Assembly: GCF_037976325.1 (NCBI RefSeq)
Contig: NZ_CP150265.1
Location: forward strand, 1,793,501 to 1,857,500
Length of the DNA: 64,000 nucleotides
Reading direction: 5' to 3'
From: Paenibacillus sp. FSL K6-3182
GTDB taxonomy: Bacteria; Bacillota; Bacilli; Paenibacillales; Paenibacillaceae
This document shows positions 52,875-61,580 of this stretch, in pieces. A model generated the notes under the pieces. The model had not been told where the DNA came from, ran no database searches, and worked only from the letters and a program-made list of their open reading frames with translations. A program made the translations under genes and the position numbers. Position 1 is the first letter of the stretch. The number at the start of each line of letters is the position of its first letter.

Positions 52875-55004
52875 ATGCGACAGGAAGAACAGACGCAGGT
52901 CAATTATTACGTTAGCCTGCATGGGGACGACCGCGCTCCGGGAACGGAGAGAGAGCCGTTCGCCACCTTGGACCGGGCAAGAAGGGAACTTAGAAGTACG
53001 GGAACCGCGGGGGTGCGCTCGGCAACGGTATGGCTGCGGGAAGGCACACATTACGTGGGCGTGACGTTCGCGCTGACGGCGGAGGATTCCGGGACGGAAG
53101 AAGCTCCGATTCGCTACCGGGCCTACCCTGGCGAGCGTCCCGTCATTAGCGGAGGCATGCGGCTTCACGGGAAATGGGAGCCGTACCGGGACGGCATCTG
53201 GGTATGCGAAATCCCGGAGTGGCGAGGCGTCTCGAAGGAGAGCTTGTTCACCGAGCTGTACGTGAACGGCGCGAGGCAGATACGGGCACGCTATCCGAAT
53301 ACCTTAAATGGCGAACCTGCTTATTTGCGTCCTCTCCATGAACCGGCCACGTGGCCTCATGCCGAATTCGCCTTCGACCCCGCCACATTTACCGGCAAGG
53401 ATTGGGCTCATCCGGAAGATGCGGTCGTACACATCTTCGGCAAAAACAGATGGGGCAACCTGCAATGGCGCGTGAAAAAAGTCGACCGTGAAGCGGGCTT
53501 CATACGTCTCGGCGACGGCGGCAATCAGATTAACGACATTATGCAAGGGGCCGATGGCACCGGCATCGACGAGCGTTCCGATTATTACATCGAGAACGTG
53601 TTCGAGGAGCTGGATGCGCCGGGCGAATGGTATGCGGACCGGGAATGTGGACATCTCTATTATTATCCGCCTGTCGGCCTCGATCTCCGTGCTGCCGTCG
53701 TGGAAGTGCCGGTCTTGGATGGTATCGTCTTATGCAGGGGAACGCAACGGAATCCCGTTCGGCATGTATCGTTTATCGGACTAGCCTTCAGGCATGCGGC
53801 ACCGACTTACCTTCAAACTTACGAGGCGCCATCGCTTGGAGACTGGACGATCCATCGAGGAGGAGCCGTCTTACTGGAAGGGGCGGAGCATTGCGAAATC
53901 GCGTATTGCCGCTTCGACGCCGTGGGTGGAAATGCCGTGTTCATGAGCCTGTACAACCGGGGGAACCGGGTACATGGCTGCTGGATGCATGACATCGGAG
54001 AAAGCGGCATTTGTCTGGTCGGCTCGAAGCCGCTCACGCTCGGTAGCCAGCATGCTTACCCTGCCGAAATTACGGTCAGCAACAACAAAATCCACGATAT
54101 CGGCGTATACGGGAAGCAGACAGCCGGCGTGTTCATCTCGGTCAGCCGGGACAATATCGTCAGCCATAACGAAATATTCCGGCTGCCGCGAGCTGCTATC
54201 TGCATAAACGACGGCACTTGGGGCGGGCACGTCATTGAGTTTAACGATATCTACGACACGGTTAGGGAGACTGGGGATCACGGCCCCTTCAATTCATGGG
54301 GACGAGACCGATTCTGGTGCATGTCCCAATCCCACGGACCAGCGTCGCATGGCGCCGGGGATGTTTGTCTGGATGCCAGGAAGCCGGTCGTCATCCGCAA
54401 CAATCGGTTCCGCGATCGCAAAGGATGGGGCATCGACCTGGATGACGGCTCTTCCAATTACGTCGTGCGGGAAAACTTGTGCATCGGCGTATCGATTAAA
54501 CTGCGGGAAGGCGATCACCGAACGGTCGAAAACAATATTTTCGTGAACGGGGCCAATCCTCCCGGCATCCATATCGGATACGAGGGGAACAGCGACCGGT
54601 TCATCCGGAACATCGTCGTCGCGGACAGCGAATGGGACAACCCCGAGGTCGACATCGATTTCCAGAAAGGCGTGTCCAAAGGCGTATTGTATGAGTTCAT
54701 CGGCCCTCCCGTTCATGGCGCGTGGGTGCGGGAACTGGATGGCAATGTATTCTACAACGATGTGGGACGGTTTCTTGCTAGAGTTCATTACCGTCCGTTA
54801 GGGAGCCGGACCGAGACGTACGAATGGTCCGATTGGCAAGCGATGGGTTGGGACGTCCATTCCGTATTTGGCGCCCCGTTGTTCATCGATCCCGAGGGAG
54901 GCGATTATCGCGTTAGACCGGATTCCCCCGCGTTGGCGCTTGGATTCCGCAACTTTCCGATGGATCAATTCGGCTTGGAAGATGACTTCCCTGACTTTGG
55001 CTGA
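52875..55004 (+). CDS. Right-handed parallel beta-helix carbohydrate-active enzyme, GH141-like
   Basis: A 709-residue protein without signal peptide. The N-terminus NYYVSLHGDDRAPGTEREPF followed by LDRARRELR and VWLREGTHYVG is the signature of large beta-helix glycosidases. The middle contains repeated Asn-rich turns (ISVSRDNIVSHNEIFRLPR; VIRNNRFRDRKGWGIDLDDG; VENNIFVNGANPPG). This organisation fits GH141-type enzymes (fucosidase or xylanase activities known), but family assignment needs a profile search. AGGAGG lies eight bases before the ATG. As the last gene of the operon it probably degrades the imported substrate inside the cell. Confidence 0.75.
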   Translation: MRQEEQTQVNYYVSLHGDDRAPGTEREPFATLDRARRELRSTGTAGVRSATVWLREGTHYVGVTFALTAEDSGTEEAPIRYRAYPGERPVISGGMRLHGKWEPYRDGIWVCEIPEWRGVSKESLFTELYVNGARQIRARYPNTLNGEPAYLRPLHEPATWPHAEFAFDPATFTGKDWAHPEDAVVHIFGKNRWGNLQWRVKKVDREAGFIRLGDGGNQINDIMQGADGTGIDERSDYYIENVFEELDAPGEWYADRECGHLYYYPPVGLDLRAAVVEVPVLDGIVLCRGTQRNPVRHVSFIGLAFRHAAPTYLQTYEAPSLGDWTIHRGGAVLLEGAEHCEIAYCRFDAVGGNAVFMSLYNRGNRVHGCWMHDIGESGICLVGSKPLTLGSQHAYPAEITVSNNKIHDIGVYGKQTAGVFISVSRDNIVSHNEIFRLPRAAICINDGTWGGHVIEFNDIYDTVRETGDHGPFNSWGRDRFWCMSQSHGPASHGAGDVCLDARKPVVIRNNRFRDRKGWGIDLDDGSSNYVVRENLCIGVSIKLREGDHRTVENNIFVNGANPPGIHIGYEGNSDRFIRNIVVADSEWDNPEVDIDFQKGVSKGVLYEFIGPPVHGAWVRELDGNVFYNDVGRFLARVHYRPLGSRTETYEWSDWQAMGWDVHSVFGAPLFIDPEGGDYRVRPDSPALALGFRNFPMDQFGLEDDFPDFG

Positions 55005-55028
55005 CTCGGATACTTAGGAGAGGAAGAT

Positions 55029-55157
55029 GCGGACATCCGTTCCGATAACGAGGGTATTTTGTAAGATCGAACCCGTATTTCATTGGAATAACGGAATGGA
55101 TGTCCGCTGAAGGTGGTGACGAGGCCATATTTTTTGAAATAACGGAACCCATGTCCT
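55029..55157. repeat. Three copies of a GGACAT-TTCCGTTATT intergenic repeat
   Basis: Copy 1 (55029-55049) is in direct orientation. Copies 2 (55085-55107) and 3 (55136-55157) are inverted and share AATAACGGAA-NNN-ATGTCC. Copies 1 and 2 can fold into one long stem. Their multiplicity in non-coding sequence suggests a dispersed REP-like family. Confidence 0.6.
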
Positions 55158-55202
55158 ATCTGCGCGAAGGCCAAGCATTGAGACGTTCTCACCTTAACCC
55201 TG

Positions 55203-55217
55203 CTTAATACTATTAAG
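55203..55217. promoter_or_regulatory. Palindrome upstream of the SLH-enzyme gene
   Basis: CTTAATA at 55203-55209 and TATTAAG at 55211-55217 are exact inverted repeats around a single C, a symmetric operator-like site 22 bases before a cre site. The cognate regulator is unknown. Confidence 0.35.
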
Positions 55218-55238
55218 TGGGGACTTTAATGGCATTAA

Positions 55239-55253
55239 ATGTAAGCGCTTTCG
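55239..55253 (+). promoter_or_regulatory. cre site upstream of the SLH-enzyme gene
   Basis: ATGTAAGCGCTTTCG matches the CcpA consensus WTGNAANCGNWNNCW at all but the last position. It lies 100 bases before the SLH-enzyme start and predicts glucose repression. Confidence 0.6.
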
Positions 55254-55262
55254 AATTTGCGA

Positions 55263-55289
55263 AAAGGAGGTGAAACCGTTATGCCATAA
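55263..55289 (+). promoter_or_regulatory. Near-perfect Shine-Dalgarno followed by a two-codon minigene
   Basis: AAAGGAGGTGA at 55263-55273 is followed eight bases later by ATG CCA TAA (55281-55289), encoding only Met-Pro. It lies about 50 bases before the real start of the SLH protein. It could act as a ribosome-bound mRNA stabiliser, like the STAB-SD element of cry3A leaders, or be a remnant start site. Confidence 0.5.
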
Positions 55290-55338
55290 AGGATCAGCTT
55301 CTATCATGAGTGAAAAATAAGAGGGAGGCAAATGAAAA

Positions 55339-58300
55339 ATGAGAGCAAAAAAGTGGTTGGCGATGGTATTGGCGTTAGTCTTGGCACTTCCTTTCCTGCC
55401 GGCGGCGAATGTGTCGGCACAAGCCCAGCAAGGCGGAACGTTTGTGCTTAACCCGGCAAAAACGATCGATAATTTGGAGATGCTGCCGGCGGCGGCGGCG
55501 GAACGGGACGATGCGATCACCATATTTAACGCCGGGGTACCGAAATATTTTTGGATCAACAATTTTGGTGAAAGAAGCAGCGACTATTTGAAATGGACTG
55601 TGCGTTCGGATTTGAACGAAACAACCGATTATTTTGCTTGGCTGCATTTGAAAGCAACGGCGGGTACGCAGTTCAAACTGACTGTTAAGCAAAATCAATC
55701 CTCTACCGAAACGAATTTCACCAAAGAGCACAATGGTTGGGAAGTAGCGGAAGTCGGCGCACTGCAAATCCCGCCGGGGGAAAGCACGATCACGCTTACG
55801 AAGGTGACGAGCACCAATCAGAATATCTCCATTAAGGGGCTTGATATGATCCGCCTTTCCGACAAGGCGGCATACTTGGACAGAGCAGCCTCTTATAAAG
55901 CCGCGGGAAGCGAGCAACGGGCCAAATTTGGCAATTCCGGCTACGGTTTGTTTTTTCAGTACGGCACATGGGGGTACCCGCAATTCGGATCGAAAAAGAA
56001 CGCGGAAGATTCCACAAATGATTTTGATGTCGAAGCGTTTGTGGACATGTTGGAAGATACGGGCACAAGCTTCGTCATCTGGTCGATTACATGGTGGCAG
56101 TACAGAATGCAAATGCCTGTGCAGGCGGTAGATGACATTATGGGCGATTCTTCGCTAACGACGGAACGCAATTTGGTGGGTGAAATCGCAGCTGCAGCCA
56201 AGGCCAGAGGCATCGACTTTTATTTGTATTACCACCAAGGTATTCAGCAGGAGCCGGCTTGGAAGTCGAAACAAAATTGGCCGAACGATTTTACGAAATA
56301 CGGAGTCGGAGATCGCAGCACATTTATTAATAACTGGGAAAAAGTCGTTAAGGAAATAGGCACAACTCTGGGAACGAATTTGGACGGCTGGTTTTTCGAC
56401 GATGGCTGCGTCTATTATCCTGCACCGTTCGAGAGAATGGCCCTCGCGACGAAGGCGGGCAATCCGAATCGGATTGTATCTTATAATTCCTGGGAAGGGA
56501 CGAAGATCACTGAGTTCCAAGATATGATTTTTGGCGAAGGCACTTGGGGAGACATTACGGAGCCTACGGCGAACGGTATATTCCAGGTGGGCAGAGAAGC
56601 AGGCCTGCAGCAAGTGGGGATGCCGATGCTGAATAACGACAACTGGGGCATTACGAGCCAGAATGAAACGATTGTTCTGACGGTCAATACGAATACGTTG
56701 ATTGCCAATGTAAAGAGCGCATCGGAGAGAAAGGTGCCAATAGCGCTTAACATCAAAATGTGGGAGGGAGGCACGACCGGGGATTCTACCATTCAAGCTC
56801 TCTTTGCGTTGAAGAAAGCGATCCGTCAAGCAGAGCCTGAGCCGGAAGTGTTGGTGAACGATAACGACGCCCGGATCAGGTACTCCGAGAATACCGGCTG
56901 GACCTATGGCCCGAACGTCTACAGCGGCTACTATAACAACGACACCCACTATTCCAAAAATACGGAGGCATCGCCGTCCGTCGAATTTGAGTTTATGGGT
57001 ACCGGCATCGGCGTGATCGGCAATAAAGCGTCATGGTCTGCGAATATGGACGTCTATATCGATGGAGATATCGCGACGGGCACGATTACGGGCAGCGGGG
57101 ACTTTAACGGCAGCCCCGAACAAAACCGTTTCGAGGCTTACAAAAAGACGGATATGCCATACGGGCTCCATAAAATCAAAGTGGTGTATAAGTCCGGAGC
57201 CCAAGAGGCGCAATTGGATGCGTTTAAAGTGTATAACAATACGACTCAGCCGCCAGAAGACGATTATCCTGTAAAAAATGTGCTTATTTCCAGCGAAAGC
57301 CATGAGATGGGATTATCATCGTCTATGCAAATGACGGCTTCGGTCATCCCGCAATACGCAAGCGACAAGTCGGTCGAATGGTCTGTCGGGGATGTTAACG
57401 GCAGTACCACAACTCTCGCCGCGATCGACAGCAGCGGATTGCTGACATCCAATCAGGTAACGGGAACGGTTAATGTTATTGCCAAATCCAAATCAAATGG
57501 GGCAATCGTTGCAGAGAAGCTTATTACGATCAAAGTGCTGCCGAAAGTGACAACGGTCTTCGGAAACGACCCGGCTATCGTGAAGAAGGGCACGTGGACG
57601 ACGAGAGCTACCAATAAATCGATCGATTCAACTGTGGCGGGCGCATCGGCCAGCTTCAGCTTTATGGGCAATATCATCGAATGGTATGGCGTTATCGGCG
57701 ACGATCATGGCATTGCCGATGTCTATATCGACGGCCAATATGTGACGAACGTAGATCTGTATTCGACGAGCCGAGAGACCGGAGCTTTGCTGTTCCGTTC
57801 GGAACATTTGGGAGGCGGTCAGCACACAATCGAAATTGAGGTGCAGGACAGCAAAAATCAAGCGTCGTCGAATAGCTATGTAGAGGTGTATTCTTTCCGA
57901 ATAGAAGAATCTGTTAATAGTCCATCTACGCACAAAAAGGAGATTAAAGATTTAATCGATTATGTTGAAGAACAAAAATTAACGCTGGATTATCCCTATC
58001 TCGTACCTGTGGTCAAGGAAGCTATCAAAAAAGCGCTGGAAGAAGCATATGTCATCTATATGAAGGATGATGCATCCGAAGCAGAAATCACGGCTGTATA
58101 TGAAAACCTTCTTGCGAAAGTGCATTTATTGAGTTTTACAGGCAATAAGACGGAATTGAGCCACTTGTATAACTTACATGAAGACCTCGCGCAAGGCGAT
58201 GTGCCTGACGAAGTATGGGGAGTATTTCAGGCGGCATTGGCGATAGCGAAGGATATATTAGCTGATGTGAATGCATTACAGACTGAAATCGATCTGGCAA

Positions 58301-59769
58301 AAAACGAACTACAAAGAGCAATCGATCGTTTGGGGACGACAGCGCCAGCCAACTATACCGTAACTTTCAACAGCAATGGCGGCAGCGATGTTTCTGACCT
58401 GTCCAATGTTACTAGCGGCAGCACGATCACGGCACCTATAACTCCTGCCAAAACAGGATATACCTTTAACGGTTGGTATAAAGAAGCGGCATTTAAAACC
58501 GCATGGAATTTTTCAACGGACAAAGTAACGGGAAACATTACTCTGCATGCGAGATGGGTAGAGAATACACCGACACAGCCAACACAACCGACACAACCGA
58601 CACCATCAACACCAGAAATATCGAAAGATGGGATTGTTGTTGAAAATCTAAAACCGAACAAAGACGGAAATGCAATAGTAGAGTTCGGTGAGCTGGATAT
58701 GAATGCGGCTATAAAAGCTGCAGAAGTCAAAAAAGATGGAAGTAAGCAAATAACAGTACGACTTAACAGCAAGGAAGATATACAACAATATACGATAACC
58801 ATTCCTTTAGATACGGCAGCAAAGGAAAAGGTTGATATTGTGCTGGAGACAGCAATTGGCAGCGTTTCATTACTGAATCATGTCGTAAAAGAGCTGGCAA
58901 ATGATAAAAACAGCAAGATTGATATAATCATAAGTCGTTCTGACAAAAATCAATGGACTAAGGAGACACAGCGACTTGTAGGAGATAGACCGATTGTGGA
59001 TGTGAAACTTTTGCAAAATAATAAAAAGATAAATGCAACCGCAAAAGTGTCCATAAATTATGCTCCAAATGAAAAGGAACGGGCTGATTCAGAACATATT
59101 GTAGTATATAAAGTGGCGAAAGACGGTTCAATTGCCATTGTAGCTAATGGCAAATATGATGCGGCAACCGGAACAGTTACAGTATCAGGACAAGCAAATG
59201 CAATCTATGCTGTAGGTTTTGTAAAAAAGACATTTGACGATACATCAAACGTTAAATGGGCTGAAAAACAGATATCGGTACTCGCATCGAAAGGCATCAT
59301 AAATGGAACAAGTGAAACTAGCTATTCGCCTGAAAAGAGTATAACAAGAGCAAACTTCTTGAAGCTGTTAGTAGACACTTTGGAGCTTAGCGCAGACGCC
59401 AAAAATAATTTTCATGATGTGGCTGAGGATGCACACTATTATAAGCAGATTGCAATAGCCAGGGCGCTTGGCTTGGCATCCGGTGTAGGAAACAATCATT
59501 TTAATCCGGAATCCGAGATTAGCAGACAGGATATGATCGTACTGATAGATAGAGCGCTGAAGATTGCAGGAAAAGCGCCTAGCCTAGGGGATAAGTCTGA
59601 TCTAGATTCATTTGCTGATGTGGAGGAAATATCTCAATATGCATTAGAGAGCGTAGCGTCATTGGTTAGAGAAGGAATCATATCGGGCACCGGCAGTGGA
59701 ATTGATCCGAAAGGATCGACAACAAGGGCGCAGGCAGCTGTGGTGCTTTATAACTTGTATAATAGGTGA
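55339..59769 (+). CDS. S-layer-anchored multidomain glycosidase-like protein (GH29-like barrel, Ig-like, InlB-type repeat, three SLH)
   Basis: A 1476-residue exported protein. Signal peptide residues 1-29. A sandwich module precedes a GH29-like barrel (about 190-480), with GYGLFFQYGTWGYPQFG and the probable nucleophile region GWFFDDG near residue 350. Two similar beta-sandwich modules (about 505-635 and 738-860) flank a BIG2-type Ig domain (644-733). Then come FIVAR-like helices, an InlB/Flg_new repeat (YTVTFNSNGG, about 1008-1075), a PTQ linker, an unrecognised beta domain and three SLH domains (1299-1476). The SLH repeats bind pyruvylated wall polymer and hold it on the cell surface. Fucosidase activity is plausible, not certain. 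GAGGGAGG precedes the ATG. Confidence 0.85.
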   Translation: MRAKKWLAMVLALVLALPFLPAANVSAQAQQGGTFVLNPAKTIDNLEMLPAAAAERDDAITIFNAGVPKYFWINNFGERSSDYLKWTVRSDLNETTDYFAWLHLKATAGTQFKLTVKQNQSSTETNFTKEHNGWEVAEVGALQIPPGESTITLTKVTSTNQNISIKGLDMIRLSDKAAYLDRAASYKAAGSEQRAKFGNSGYGLFFQYGTWGYPQFGSKKNAEDSTNDFDVEAFVDMLEDTGTSFVIWSITWWQYRMQMPVQAVDDIMGDSSLTTERNLVGEIAAAAKARGIDFYLYYHQGIQQEPAWKSKQNWPNDFTKYGVGDRSTFINNWEKVVKEIGTTLGTNLDGWFFDDGCVYYPAPFERMALATKAGNPNRIVSYNSWEGTKITEFQDMIFGEGTWGDITEPTANGIFQVGREAGLQQVGMPMLNNDNWGITSQNETIVLTVNTNTLIANVKSASERKVPIALNIKMWEGGTTGDSTIQALFALKKAIRQAEPEPEVLVNDNDARIRYSENTGWTYGPNVYSGYYNNDTHYSKNTEASPSVEFEFMGTGIGVIGNKASWSANMDVYIDGDIATGTITGSGDFNGSPEQNRFEAYKKTDMPYGLHKIKVVYKSGAQEAQLDAFKVYNNTTQPPEDDYPVKNVLISSESHEMGLSSSMQMTASVIPQYASDKSVEWSVGDVNGSTTTLAAIDSSGLLTSNQVTGTVNVIAKSKSNGAIVAEKLITIKVLPKVTTVFGNDPAIVKKGTWTTRATNKSIDSTVAGASASFSFMGNIIEWYGVIGDDHGIADVYIDGQYVTNVDLYSTSRETGALLFRSEHLGGGQHTIEIEVQDSKNQASSNSYVEVYSFRIEESVNSPSTHKKEIKDLIDYVEEQKLTLDYPYLVPVVKEAIKKALEEAYVIYMKDDASEAEITAVYENLLAKVHLLSFTGNKTELSHLYNLHEDLAQGDVPDEVWGVFQAALAIAKDILADVNALQTEIDLAKNELQRAIDRLGTTAPANYTVTFNSNGGSDVSDLSNVTSGSTITAPITPAKTGYTFNGWYKEAAFKTAWNFSTDKVTGNITLHARWVENTPTQPTQPTQPTPSTPEISKDGIVVENLKPNKDGNAIVEFGELDMNAAIKAAEVKKDGSKQITVRLNSKEDIQQYTITIPLDTAAKEKVDIVLETAIGSVSLLNHVVKELANDKNSKIDIIISRSDKNQWTKETQRLVGDRPIVDVKLLQNNKKINATAKVSINYAPNEKERADSEHIVVYKVAKDGSIAIVANGKYDAATGTVTVSGQANAIYAVGFVKKTFDDTSNVKWAEKQISVLASKGIINGTSETSYSPEKSITRANFLKLLVDTLELSADAKNNFHDVAEDAHYYKQIAIARALGLASGVGNNHFNPESEISRQDMIVLIDRALKIAGKAPSLGDKSDLDSFADVEEISQYALESVASLVREGIISGTGSGIDPKGSTTRAQAAVVLYNLYNR

Positions 59770-59808
59770 CCGCCAACGCTCGGAACAAATTTACGGGGAG
59801 TGAATGCA

Positions 59809-60831
59809 GTGAAAATAAAAATGATTAGCACGTTGCTATCCGTTGTTATTTTGATGACAGTGATTTTTTCGAGTTTTTTTTCTGTATATGCCGAAGATAA
59901 ACAAGCCGAGATGCAAATACGAACAAAATCGAATGAAAACCTTGCAAGACAATCAGGCGTAACATACCAAGCGAGCTCGGAAGATCCTCTTTATCCGGCT
60001 AGCAAGGCTTTTGATGGAGATCGTATAGATTGGGAAAACAGTCGATGGGCTGCCAAAGCATTTAATGACCAGTGGCTAGAAGTGGATTTTGGATCCGTCG
60101 TCACTTTTGACAAAATCGATATTTATGAATTTGATTATCTTAAAACGATTAGAAACTGGAGACTTGAGTACCATGACGGTTCAGATTGGAAAACAATAAA
60201 GACGGGAGATCGCTTTGCCAAAGGGTCTAATGTATTTACGTTTGAATCGGTACAAGCCCAAAAAGTGCGATTGTTTGTTGTACAAGCTGAAGGGGACTTT
60301 CCAAGCATTTGCGAATTCGAGGTTTACAATACGAAAGAAGCTCAGCCGGTCAAGTATACGGTTAGCTTTAACTCAAACGGAGGCAGTGCAGTAGCCGCGG
60401 TCAGCCCGATTACGGGAATTTTACATGGCGCCACAATCCCTGAGCTTCCAACATCAACATTATTGGGCGGCTTTATATTTGAAGGCTGGTTTCTGGATGA
60501 CCATACGTTTAAACATGAATTTACAAGCGAAACAGCTATTACCGCAAGCATTACCGTATACGCTAAATTTTCTTTGAAAAGTTCTCCCGAAGTGAATAAA
60601 GCTTGGCTTGATGCCCATATTGAATTTTCCCAAAACCTGAATCTTGATCATTATCTGGAAACAGGAAAAGCAGAACTTTTAGATGCTCTTGCAAATGCTA
60701 AAGAAGTATCCGAAAACCCGAGCGCACTTCAAGAGGATATTGATTTAGCAAATCATAATCTTAAATACGCGCTTTATAGAATGAGAATGAAACCAAGTAA
60801 GGAGAAACTAGAAGAATTAATTAGTAATTAA
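59809..60831 (+). CDS. Secreted F5/8C (CBM32-like) plus InlB-repeat protein without catalytic domain
   Basis: A 340-residue exported protein. Start is the GTG at 59809 with GGGGAG eight bases upstream. Signal peptide, then a discoidin/CBM32-like domain (about residues 50-175, SSEDPLYPASKAFDGD, WLEVDFGSVVTFDKIDIYEF), an InlB/Flg_new repeat (YTVSFNSNGG) and a FIVAR-like helical tail. There is no catalytic or anchoring domain, so it may be a carbohydrate-binding accessory to the preceding SLH protein or the surviving part of a larger one. It shares two module types with its neighbour. Confidence 0.75.
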   Translation: MKIKMISTLLSVVILMTVIFSSFFSVYAEDKQAEMQIRTKSNENLARQSGVTYQASSEDPLYPASKAFDGDRIDWENSRWAAKAFNDQWLEVDFGSVVTFDKIDIYEFDYLKTIRNWRLEYHDGSDWKTIKTGDRFAKGSNVFTFESVQAQKVRLFVVQAEGDFPSICEFEVYNTKEAQPVKYTVSFNSNGGSAVAAVSPITGILHGATIPELPTSTLLGGFIFEGWFLDDHTFKHEFTSETAITASITVYAKFSLKSSPEVNKAWLDAHIEFSQNLNLDHYLETGKAELLDALANAKEVSENPSALQEDIDLANHNLKYALYRMRMKPSKEKLEELISN

Positions 60832-60862
60832 AGTAATCAATAGCTGGCGATATGGTGGCTAA

Positions 60863-60945
60863 CAACGGAAACTAGAATGGCATGCAATCAAACGGGCGGG
60901 ACATGATCCATTCATGTCGCGCCCGTTTCCGTTGATGCGTTTTTT
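60863..60945 (+). terminator. Large nested hairpin terminator
   Basis: CAACGGAAAC at 60863-60872 pairs with GTTTCCGTTG at 60925-60934. Inside it AAACGGGCGGGACATGA (60890-60906) pairs with TCATGTCGCGCCCGTTT (60912-60928), so two alternative stems share the right arm. A T-run ends at 60945. Confidence 0.7.
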
Positions 60946-61003
60946 CTTTTACTTCTCCGCATCTAGTTCTCATGTCTGCACCGACCGGAGGTGCTGGAGG
61001 TAA

Positions 61004-61441
61004 ATGATGAGTTACTATCCATCACGCGCGCAAGGATAAAAAAATCTATGATGAGTATTCGTTAATTGGCTTATTAAACAGCGGGGCATGGACTCTAGGA
61101 TCGGACTGTAGCTCATGATTGAGCATGCTATAAAAGATCCAGACCCATCAAAGAAGGTATGGATCATTTCTAAGGAAACACACGTTGAAAATCCAGGTGC
61201 TAAAAAGATTTTCAACGAGCTACGTGATACGCTCACAGCGAACTTTCCGTGGATGGAGTATCACATTGTCGAACCAAAAGAAGATAATATACTTTTAGTT
61301 TGTAGTATAGGTAAGGGATATGAAGCTCCCAACGTTACCTTTAAGTATGGTGTCAGCCGCCTGAAAATCGAACCTGCGCGTGATTTTCTCGAGGCTGTGT
61401 TTCTTGCAGATGGTGGAGAATTTTTGTTGCAAAATATATAG
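61004..61441 (+). pseudogene. Frameshifted remnant of an unrecognised gene
   Basis: A GGAGG sequence is followed six bases later by ATG ATG at 61004, but that frame stops after 11 codons at 61039. A second frame continues through KDKKIYDEYSLIGLLNSGAWT to a TGA, and a third from 61115 runs 108 codons to 61441. The ends of the second and third frames overlap as ATGA, and the conceptual protein reads continuously across, so I interpret this as one gene broken by frameshifts. I recognise no family. If the second frame had a start, two coupled small genes would be the alternative. Confidence 0.5.
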
Positions 61442-61450
61442 TTTATAGGG

Positions 61451-61479
61451 TTGACACTATACTTTTTACATTGTGTAGT
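61451..61479 (+). promoter_or_regulatory. Putative promoter of the Nif3-like gene
   Basis: A perfect TTGACA at 61451-61456 followed after 17 bases by a weak TGTAGT at 61474-61479. Confidence 0.35.
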
Positions 61480-61580
61480 TTATTTTTTGAAATTACAATT
61501 TAATTAAATATGAATACGCTTTATTTCATCTTTTTATTCAATTACATGTCATAATAAATCTGAAGGGGTGCACCTATAAA

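Noticed and set aside
58574-58615. Short direct repeats (ACACAACCG units), CRISPR-like at first sight
   Set aside because: They lie in frame within the SLH protein and encode a PTQPTQ linker; there are no spacers.
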